A stretch of DNA of 11,855 nucleotides. Source: Ramlibacter sp. (lineage in GTDB: Bacteria; Pseudomonadota; Gammaproteobacteria; Burkholderiales; Burkholderiaceae_C). The position numbers and the translations under genes were made by a program. The notes beneath the pieces were generated by a model. It saw only the letters and a list, made by a program, of their open reading frames with translations. It was not told the DNA's origin and ran no database searches. Within the stretch, counting starts at the first letter, position 1, and each line of letters starts with the position of its first letter. The stretch is taken from positions 1 to 11,855 of the forward strand of contig JANXVP010000002.1 in assembly GCA_025351615.1 (NCBI GenBank). The letters run 5' to 3'. This document shows, piece by piece, positions 5,321 to 11,146 of this stretch.

Positions 5321-7798
5321 TCAGCCCAGGTGCCCAAGGGCCTTCAGGATCTTCTCGGGGGTGACCGGCTGCGACCAGACCTGGGCGCGTAACGGTGACA
5401 GCGCGTCGTTGATCGCATTCATGACGGCCGCTGGCGCCCCCGCGGTTCCCGCTTCGCCCGCGCCCTTGGCGCCGAGCTGGCTGCTGCGCGTCGGTGTCTG
5501 CACGTGTTCCACCTCGATGTCCGGCATCTCCGCGCTCATCGGAACCAGGTAGTCGGCCATGCTGGCATTGCGCATCAGGCCTTCGTCGTCATAGAGGCAC
5601 TCCTCCAGAAGCGCGCCTCCGATGCCCTGCACGATCGCTCCACGGATTTGCTCGTCCACCAACGACGGGTTGATCAGGCGGCCGCAGTCCTCGACCGCCC
5701 AGTGCTTGAGCAGCTTGACGAATCCGGTCTCCGTGTCGACCTCGACATAGGATGCTTGCACGCCATTCGTGAAAATGAACGGGTAGTCGCGTTGCACATA
5801 GTGGCGCGTCACCATCAGCTCAGGCTTGAAGCCGGCCGGCAAGGTGTCGCTGCGAAAGTAGGCCACCCGCCCCACTTCGGACAGCGGCAGAAGCTGCTCG
5901 CCGCCGGTGGCGTCGACCACCTGCCCCCGATACACCCTCAGCGTGTCGGGCGTGCGGCTGAGCAGTGCCGCTGCGACCAGCAGGATGTTGTGACGCAGAT
6001 CCTGGCCGGCGAGCAGGACGGCCTCGCCACCGACCCCCGCACCACGGGAGGCCCAGGTCCCCCCTCCGTACGGCGTCACGTCGGTATCGCCAGTCACCAC
6101 GCGAACAAGGGTCAGGTCCACGCCCACCGCGTCGGCAGCGATCTGCCGGAAGATTCCCTCCGAACCCTGCCCCTGCTCACCCACGCTGACCATCACGGTC
6201 ACGGCTCCAGACGGTTCCATGCGGATGGTCGCGCCGTCCTGGGAGCTGATGCGAGCACCGCCAACGCCGTAGAACGCGGCACTCGGGTTGGTCAGCTCGA
6301 TCAGCGTGGCAAAGCCAATCCCCCGATAGATGCCCTGCCGGCGCAGTGCCTGCTGTTCCGCCCGCAGCCCTTGGTAGTCGATCATGCGTTCGATCTTCGC
6401 GAGGCAGGCTTCGTGCGAGAGCGCCTCCAGCCGGATTCCGCTCGCGCCGGTGGCCGGATAGGCGTCATCGGGAATGACGTTTCTGCGCCGCATCTCCAGC
6501 GGATCGAGGCCGATCTTGCGGGCCGCCAGGTCGACCAGCCCCTCCGTCACCGCGCAGGCCACCGGGTGGCCGACACCGCGGTACTGGCAGGTCGGCGTCT
6601 TGTTCTGGAACACGACGTTGAGCCTGGCCCGGTATTGCTTGTGGCGGTAAGGGCCGCCCACGAGGTTGACAACCTGGTTGCCCTCGATCGCGCTGGTCCG
6701 CGGAAACATCGAATAAGGTCCGATGCCCGTCAGGTCGTCGATTTCGAAGGCGAGGATTTCGCCGGCCTGCGTGACGGCGATCCGCCCCTTGATCCGATGG
6801 TGCCTGGCATGGATGTCGCTGATGAAGGACTCCAGCCGGTCGGCGACGTACTTCACCGGCCGCCTGCACAGCATCGACAGCGCGACAGTCGCGAAATCGT
6901 CAGGGTAGGCGTGCACCTTGATGCCGAACGAGCCCCCCACGTCCTTGCACAGCACCCGCACCTGGTTTTCCTGCAGATCGAACTGGCGTGCGTACAGGTC
7001 CTGCATCATGTGCGGCGCCTGGCAGGAGTGGTAAACCGTGAGGCGCTGCTCGGCCGCGTTCCAGTCGGCGACCTGGCTGCGCGGCTCGAGCGTCACGCCG
7101 GTGTGGCGGCCGAACTCGAACGTGGCCTCCTGGACCGCATCGGCGCGCGCGAACGCCTCGTCGACCGCTCCGGTGTCCAGGGACCGGGTAAAGCACAGGT
7201 TGTCTCCAAGCTCCGGATGAACAAGAGGTGTTTCGGGCGCCAGAGCGGTCTCCATGTCGACGACCGCGGGAAGGCGTTCGAACTCCACCACCAGGACGTC
7301 CAGGCCGTCCTCGGCCTGCTCGCGGGTCTCCGCCACGATTGCCACCACCGGTTCACCCTGCCAGCAGGCACGCTCGAGCGCGAGCGGATACTGCGGCGCT
7401 GACTTCATTCCGGCCAGGTGGCCGAGCGTCGCGACCCAGGGCTTGCAGAGCCTGGCAATGTCGTGACCATCGGCCACCAGGATGACGCCGGTCACGGCGC
7501 GGGCCGCCGCTGCGTCGATGCGGGTGATCCGGCAGTGGGCGACCGGGCTGCGCCAGTACACAACGTGCGCCAGCCGTGGCAGCTCGATGTCGTCTGCGAA
7601 GCAGCCCTGTCCCTCGACCAGCCGCCGGGCACTCGGCCGCTCGCTGTTGGTTCCGATGTAGCGCTGGTCTTGCACCACGTCCCGCAGCCGGCCGGGCTGC
7701 TCGCGGGTCGCTGGCGGCCGCTCCTTGACCTCCACGGCCTCCAGCTGCGCAGCACAGTCGGATCCGGAGCGCGCTCCCAGAATGGTTGCGGATGTCAT
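5321..7798 (-). CDS. Molybdopterin-binding large subunit of a xanthine dehydrogenase/CO dehydrogenase-family hydroxylase
   Basis: Catalytic subunit (825 residues) of a three-subunit molybdenum hydroxylase. Family members hydroxylate N-heteroaromatics or aldehydes with water-derived oxygen. Seen: N-terminal substrate domain from YIGTNSERPSARRLVEGQG (47-65), cofactor motif KDVGGSFGIK (285-294), active-site loop TCQYRGVGHP (403-412), GEQGQGSEG (540-548), TWASRGAGVGG (581-591) and GAKGAGEAG (776-784), where E782 matches the invariant catalytic glutamate. The loop has YRGVG, not the Cys-containing CSFR loop of true (form I) CO dehydrogenase, so CO oxidation is not expected. ATG 7798 is chosen: it overlaps the iron-sulfur subunit stop (ATGA) and follows AAGGGAGG at about 6 nt. 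The first ~46 residues are an unusual extension ahead of the normal family start. The protein has no signal peptide and is probably cytoplasmic. Substrate unknown; context suggests a pyridine-type ring. Confidence 0.95.
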   Translation of the reverse strand: MTSATILGARSGSDCAAQLEAVEVKERPPATREQPGRLRDVVQDQRYIGTNSERPSARRLVEGQGCFADDIELPRLAHVVYWRSPVAHCRITRIDAAAARAVTGVILVADGHDIARLCKPWVATLGHLAGMKSAPQYPLALERACWQGEPVVAIVAETREQAEDGLDVLVVEFERLPAVVDMETALAPETPLVHPELGDNLCFTRSLDTGAVDEAFARADAVQEATFEFGRHTGVTLEPRSQVADWNAAEQRLTVYHSCQAPHMMQDLYARQFDLQENQVRVLCKDVGGSFGIKVHAYPDDFATVALSMLCRRPVKYVADRLESFISDIHARHHRIKGRIAVTQAGEILAFEIDDLTGIGPYSMFPRTSAIEGNQVVNLVGGPYRHKQYRARLNVVFQNKTPTCQYRGVGHPVACAVTEGLVDLAARKIGLDPLEMRRRNVIPDDAYPATGASGIRLEALSHEACLAKIERMIDYQGLRAEQQALRRQGIYRGIGFATLIELTNPSAAFYGVGGARISSQDGATIRMEPSGAVTVMVSVGEQGQGSEGIFRQIAADAVGVDLTLVRVVTGDTDVTPYGGGTWASRGAGVGGEAVLLAGQDLRHNILLVAAALLSRTPDTLRVYRGQVVDATGGEQLLPLSEVGRVAYFRSDTLPAGFKPELMVTRHYVQRDYPFIFTNGVQASYVEVDTETGFVKLLKHWAVEDCGRLINPSLVDEQIRGAIVQGIGGALLEECLYDDEGLMRNASMADYLVPMSAEMPDIEVEHVQTPTRSSQLGAKGAGEAGTAGAPAAVMNAINDALSPLRAQVWSQPVTPEKILKALGHLG

Positions 7799-8289
7799 GT
7801 TGCCTCCCTTGCCGCGCGAAGGCGCATGGCGAGCGTGTCGCACACCGCATCCACGATCGCCTGGTAACCGGTGCAGCGACAGTAGTTGCCGCTCATCCAC
7901 TGACGCACCTCTTCCCGACTGGCGTCGGGCTTGTGCTCCAGCAGCTCCCTGGCCGCCATCACCATGCCCGGCGTGCAGAAGCCGCATTGCAGCGCATTGC
8001 GGCGCACGAACGCGTCCTGCAGGTCGCGCACGTCCCCGTCCTCGGACAGTCCCTCGATCGTTCGCACGCTCTTTCCATGTGCCTGCACCGCGAGCGTGAG
8101 ACAGCCGCGGACGATCTTGCCGTCCAGCTCCACGGTGCAGGCACCGCACACACCGTGCTCGCAGCCCAGGTGGGACCCCTTGAGGCCGCAATCCTGCCGC
8201 AGGAAGTCGACCAGGTGGCGCCGCGGCAGGACAGGCTTCTCAACGGTCTGGCCGTTGACCGTGAGCTTCAGGAAGTGGGTCGTGGTCAT
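7795..8289 (-). CDS. [2Fe-2S] iron-sulfur small subunit of the molybdenum hydroxylase
   Basis: Electron-transfer subunit of 164 residues, normal length. It carries two [2Fe-2S] clusters: the plant-ferredoxin-type site uses C43, C48, C51 and C63 (GCEHGVCGACTVELDG and RGC), and the second, helical domain uses C102, C105, C137 and C139 (QCGFCTPGM and NYCRCTGY). All eight cysteines are present, so both clusters should form. It passes electrons from the molybdenum site to FAD in the medium subunit. Its start overlaps the FAD subunit stop and its stop overlaps the large subunit start, both as ATGA, so the three subunits should be made in fixed proportion. An AGGAC element lies a few bases upstream of ATG 8289. 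Related to CoxS, KdhS and NdhS proteins; the specific ortholog cannot be chosen from sequence alone. Confidence 0.96.
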   Translation of the reverse strand: MTTTHFLKLTVNGQTVEKPVLPRRHLVDFLRQDCGLKGSHLGCEHGVCGACTVELDGKIVRGCLTLAVQAHGKSVRTIEGLSEDGDVRDLQDAFVRRNALQCGFCTPGMVMAARELLEHKPDASREEVRQWMSGNYCRCTGYQAIVDAVCDTLAMRLRAAREAT

Positions 8290-9179
8290 GGGGTCCTGTT
8301 CGCTCCGGCCGACAAAGCGCGCCTGCTGGCGCCGGCGGCGGTGAGCATGCGCCGTGCGAGCACGGCTGCCAGCTGCCGCTTGGCAGGGGTTCCGTGGGTC
8401 AGGTCTGCCGGCGGGTCAAGCTCCTCGCGCAAGATCGACTCCGCCTGCGCTATCGACTGCTGGTCCAGCGCTGCGCCTATCAGGCTTTGCTCGGCCCGTG
8501 GCACCCGCACCGGTGTGTTGCCCATCCCGAGGAACGCCATGCGGACCGATTCGACCACCGCGCCGGAAAAGCGGGCAGCAACCGCCACGCCGGCGACGGC
8601 GTAATCGCCGTGACGGCGCGCCAACTCGTCAAATCCGAACCAGTCGGCTGCGGTCGCAACGGCGACGTCCGCGCCCACCACGATTTCGTCGGCCTGGAGG
8701 TCCGTCGTGTACAGGTCCTGGAAGAACGCACCAGCCGGGATGCGCCGCCGGCCGCGCGGCCCCTGGACCACGACCACGCCGTTCAGTGCTGCCAGGCAGC
8801 ACGGCCATTCGGCAGCGGGGTCCCCAAACGCGATCGAGCCGCCCCAGGTGCCGGCGTTGCGAATGGCAGCGTGCGCGATGTGCGGCGCCGCAGCGCAGAG
8901 CATCGGCGCGTGTTCAGCCACCAGCGGCGATGCGGCCACTTCCGCATGGGTGGTCAGCGCGCCGATGGAGAGCTGGCCGGAGCCCAACGCGATGCCGCGT
9001 AGCGCCTCGATGCCCGTGATGTCGATCAGCAGCGCCGGCATGGACAGCCGCATGTTGAGAGTCGCAAGCAGGGTCTGGCCGCCGGCCAGAATCCTGGCGT
9101 CATCCCCATGCCGCACCAGCAGTTCGAGCGCCTCGTCGACGCTCGTGACCTTGATGTAATCGAAGTCGGGTGATTTCAT
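8286..9179 (-). CDS. FAD-binding medium subunit of the molybdenum hydroxylase
   Basis: Flavoprotein subunit of 297 residues, the usual CoxM/CutM size. The two FAD pyrophosphate-binding segments are present: AGGQT (32-36) and TWGGS (111-115), at the same positions as the AGGHS and TIGGD motifs of CO dehydrogenase medium subunits. The C-terminal domain (about 175-285) matches the CO_deh_flav_C type, ending with RQLAAVLARRMLTAA. It takes electrons from the [2Fe-2S] subunit and hands them to an external acceptor such as a quinone. ATG 9179 is chosen because it overlaps the CoxG-like stop (ATGA, 9176-9179) and starts with the family-typical MKSPDFDYIKVTSVDEALEL. A longer frame starting at 9251 would run inside the upstream gene. 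Confidence 0.95.
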   Translation of the reverse strand: MKSPDFDYIKVTSVDEALELLVRHGDDARILAGGQTLLATLNMRLSMPALLIDITGIEALRGIALGSGQLSIGALTTHAEVAASPLVAEHAPMLCAAAPHIAHAAIRNAGTWGGSIAFGDPAAEWPCCLAALNGVVVVQGPRGRRRIPAGAFFQDLYTTDLQADEIVVGADVAVATAADWFGFDELARRHGDYAVAGVAVAARFSGAVVESVRMAFLGMGNTPVRVPRAEQSLIGAALDQQSIAQAESILREELDPPADLTHGTPAKRQLAAVLARRMLTAAGASRRALSAGANRTP

Positions 9180-9814
9180 CCTGCCCGTCCGAACACAAAG
9201 GCACCGATCGCCACCCCGATCCCGGTGGACAGCATGCCCATCAGGAACCACAACAGCCGCGCACCCTCCCCGCTTCCGGGCATGACGCTGGCGACAGCTG
9301 CAATGGCTGCAGGCGGCGGCTGGGTGGGCGCCACGGCGTTCAGGGGGCCATCGGTGGCGGCCGCCACCGCCCCGCCAGTCATGCGGTCACGAAAGGCGGA
9401 GAAGAACTGGTTGGCCAGCTGCCGGGCCGAAGAGTCGATGAGCCGGCCCCCGATCTGCCCCAGTTTCCCGCCGACGGATGCGTTCACCGAATAGGACAAG
9501 CTGGTTTCGCCGTTGTCGTCATCGAGCAGCTTGACGCGGGATTGCCCGGACGCCATTCCGGCGGCACCGCCCGAGCCCTCGAAGGCCAGGACACAGCTTT
9601 CCGGCTGATGCACCTCCGACAGCGTGACTCGCCCGGAAAAGCGCGCACGTACCGGGCCCACCTTGACCATGAGCTGCACGCGCCTGACCAGCAGGGATTC
9701 ATCGATGACCTCTTCGCAACCGGGGATGCACGCCCTGAGCACCTCGGAATCGTTCAACGCTGCCCAGACGGCATCGCGCGATGCCGCTATCGTGACCTTG
9801 CCTGTCAGTTCCAT
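9176..9814 (-). CDS. CoxG-like SRPBCC protein with a C-terminal membrane anchor
   Basis: CO dehydrogenase subunit G (CoxG) family, 212 residues. Residues 1-148 form the SRPBCC lipid-binding fold with family blocks VWAALNDSEVLRACIPGCEE (16-35), GGAAGMASGQSRVKL (82-96) and VNASVGGKLGQIGGRLID (110-127). A Pro/Ala-rich linker (about 150-182) leads to one hydrophobic segment, LLWFLMGMLSTGIGVAIGAF (187-206), a likely membrane anchor. CoxG proteins are reported to recruit Mo-CO dehydrogenase to the membrane and to take part in electron transfer to quinone. Here it is the first gene of a non-CO-dehydrogenase hydroxylase operon, so it probably links that enzyme to the respiratory chain (inference). 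ATG 9814 fits the family N-terminus MELTGKVTIAA; a frame starting at 9985 would run through the promoter region. Confidence 0.88.
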   Translation of the reverse strand: MELTGKVTIAASRDAVWAALNDSEVLRACIPGCEEVIDESLLVRRVQLMVKVGPVRARFSGRVTLSEVHQPESCVLAFEGSGGAAGMASGQSRVKLLDDDNGETSLSYSVNASVGGKLGQIGGRLIDSSARQLANQFFSAFRDRMTGGAVAAATDGPLNAVAPTQPPPAAIAAVASVMPGSGEGARLLWFLMGMLSTGIGVAIGAFVFGRAG

Positions 9815-9833
9815 GTGGTTATCCCGCCAAGGT

Positions 9834-9862
9834 TTCACCGGTGTACCGCCCCCGGCAATAAT
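9834..9862 (+). promoter_or_regulatory. Candidate promoter for the TetR-VOC-monooxygenase operon
   Basis: TTCACC (9834-9839, 4 of 6 to the -35 consensus) and AATAAT (9857-9862, 5 of 6 to the -10 consensus) are separated by 17 bp. A start near 9869 would leave about 65 nt before the ATG at 9934. Prediction from sequence only. Confidence 0.35.
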
Positions 9863-9907
9863 TTCGTTGGTCTCCCGACCGGCTGCGGGATTTCCCCAAG
9901 ACGGCTG

Positions 9908-9923
9908 TTGACCAGTTGGTAAA
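9908..9923. promoter_or_regulatory. Candidate TetR operator, site 1
   Basis: TTGACCAGTTGGTAAA is an imperfect palindrome of the form TTnACCAnnTGGTnAA (12 of 16 positions symmetric). It sits over the predicted start of the minus-strand hydroxylase transcript and just upstream of the TetR reading frame, a usual place for a self-regulating TetR operator. Confidence 0.5.
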
Positions 9924-9924
9924 G

Positions 9925-9953
9925 AATGTACCCATGCTTGCCACTTTGGTAAA
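9925..9953 (-). promoter_or_regulatory. Candidate promoter of the coxG-hydroxylase operon
   Basis: On the minus strand TTTACC (9948-9953) and TACATT (9925-9930) match four of six bases each of the -35 and -10 consensus with a 17-bp spacer. A start near 9918 would give a leader of about 104 nt before ATG 9814. The -35 lies inside operator-like site 2 and the start inside site 1. Confidence 0.4.
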
Positions 9954-10671
9954 CAGCGAAGGGCCTCGGGGAAACCCTGAGGCATCAGTCTCCCGCCGAA
10001 CTCCCCGCATGAGCGCCGAGGAGCGCGAGCGCCACATCGTGTCTGGCGCCATCTCCTTCTTCGCCGAGCACGGACTCAACGCGCAGATGCGCGACCTGGC
10101 GAAAGCGATCGGCGTCACCCACACCCTGGTCTACCACTATTTCACGACCAAACAGGAACTGGTCGACCGGGTGTTCCACGAGGTGTTCGAGGGCCGGTGG
10201 AATCCGGACTGGGAGCAGCTGCTGGACAGCAGGGACATCCCGGTTCCGGACAAGCTCACGCGTTTCTACGTCGAGTACGCGCGCACCGTCCTGACACGCG
10301 ATTTCGTGCGGATCCTGCTGTTTTCCGGTTTGACCGATCAAAGCATCACGAACCGGTTTTTCCCCCTGCTGGGCCAGCGCCTTTTTCCACGGCTGATCCG
10401 TGAAACGCGACGTTTCCGCGGCAGCACCAGCCGGGTCAAGACCACCGCCCGCGAGCATGAACTGCTGATGGGCCTGCACGGCGGAATCTTCTATGGCGGC
10501 CTGCGCCGCTTCGTCTATGGGCAGGCGCTTCATCCCGACATGCCACCGTTCGGCGACGCGTCGGTGATCTGCGACCAGGTCTTGGGCTATCTGTCGGCCA
10601 GCGTTGTCCTGCCTCCTCCCGCGGGGCCGGCCGCCTCCTGTCGACCAAAGCGCAGCCGGACAGCACGCTGA
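9934..10671 (+). CDS. TetR-family transcriptional regulator
   Basis: TetR/AcrR-type repressor of 245 residues. The N-terminal helix-turn-helix domain covers about residues 33-81: HIVSGAISFFAEHGLNAQ, then MRDLAKAIGVTHTLVYHYF and TTKQELVDRVF. The C-terminal ligand domain (about 90-225) is not diagnostic, and the last ~20 residues are a low-complexity, Pro/Ala/Arg-rich tail. ATG 9934 is the first ATG, but its ribosome site is weak, and a later ATG (10009, giving MSAEERERHIV) would still keep the whole DNA-binding domain. If 9934 is correct, operator-like site 2 lies inside the coding region. It is divergent from the CoxG-hydroxylase operon and 21 bp before the VOC gene, so it most likely controls both operons in response to the pathway substrate or an intermediate (inference). 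Confidence 0.9.
   Translation: MLATLVNSEGPRGNPEASVSRRTPRMSAEERERHIVSGAISFFAEHGLNAQMRDLAKAIGVTHTLVYHYFTTKQELVDRVFHEVFEGRWNPDWEQLLDSRDIPVPDKLTRFYVEYARTVLTRDFVRILLFSGLTDQSITNRFFPLLGQRLFPRLIRETRRFRGSTSRVKTTAREHELLMGLHGGIFYGGLRRFVYGQALHPDMPPFGDASVICDQVLGYLSASVVLPPPAGPAASCRPKRSRTAR
9938..9953. promoter_or_regulatory. Candidate TetR operator, site 2
   Basis: TTGCCACTTTGGTAAA shares 12 of 16 bases with site 1, including the complete TTGGTAAA right half (9946-9953). Its left half is weaker (CCA rather than ACCA). The two sites are exactly 30 bp apart, about three helical turns, so bound proteins would face the same side of the DNA. Confidence 0.42.
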
Positions 10672-10692
10672 ACATCACCAAAGGACAAGACC

Positions 10693-11139
10693 ATGGCCTT
10701 GACACTGAACCACTTCTCGATTCGCACCACCGACCTGCAGACCACCCGCAATTTTTATGAGAACGTTCTGGGGCTGACCGTCGGCCCCCGGCCGGACTTC
10801 CCGTTCCCCGGACTGTGGATGTACCGGGGCGGCCACGACGACGTGGCCAACGCGGTGGTCCACATCATCGCAATGGATCCAGACGATGCCGAGGGTCTGA
10901 AGAAGTACCTTGGCGACCGGGACGCCTCCTCGCTGCGCGGCAGCGGCGCCGTCGACCACGTCGCCTTCTTTGCCGATGGCCTGGCCGGCATGCTGGCGCA
11001 CCTGCAGCGCCAGGGCGTCACCCCGCGCCAGAGGACGGTCCCTTCGATCGGCCTGCACCAGCTGTTTCTCGACGACCCGAATGGCGTGGTGATCGAGCTG
11101 AACTACCCGGCATCGGAGCGCGCCGCTCTGCCCGGGTAA
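10693..11139 (+). CDS. VOC-superfamily (glyoxalase-fold) protein
   Basis: Small vicinal-oxygen-chelate protein, 148 residues, one pair of beta-alpha-beta-beta-beta modules. Module 1 starts LNHFSIRTTDLQTTRNFYEN and module 2 starts AVDHVAFFADGLAGMLAHL. Likely metal ligands are H7, H89 and E135 (in VVIELNYP), with H57 near the fourth ligand position, where E. coli glyoxalase I has a glutamate. An intact metal site suggests an enzyme (isomerase, lyase or ring-cleaving dioxygenase) rather than a binding protein, but the reaction cannot be named. ATG 10693 follows AAGGA (10681-10685) at 7 nt. It stands between the TetR and monooxygenase genes, 7 bp before the latter, so it probably acts in the same pathway, perhaps on the hydroxylated ring product. 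Confidence 0.88.
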   Translation: MALTLNHFSIRTTDLQTTRNFYENVLGLTVGPRPDFPFPGLWMYRGGHDDVANAVVHIIAMDPDDAEGLKKYLGDRDASSLRGSGAVDHVAFFADGLAGMLAHLQRQGVTPRQRTVPSIGLHQLFLDDPNGVVIELNYPASERAALPG

Positions 11140-11146
11140 CGCATTC

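Noticed and set aside
5504..7402. A 632-codon plus-strand open frame antisense to the molybdopterin subunit
   Set aside because: Its translation is rich in Arg, His, Gly and Asp with no family motif, while the opposite strand encodes a complete hydroxylase subunit. Long antisense frames are expected from the strong GC third-position bias.
5321..7798. True CO dehydrogenase (form I CoxL), suggested by the CoxG-like neighbour
   Set aside because: The large subunit lacks the Cys-Ser-Phe-Arg active-site loop and has CQYRGVG there, so it is a general molybdenum hydroxylase.
7799..8191. Upstream extension of the molybdopterin subunit to position 8191
   Set aside because: It would overlap the iron-sulfur subunit almost entirely and reads as low-complexity Arg/Gly/Ala sequence. 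The ATGA overlap and the strong ribosome site support 7798.
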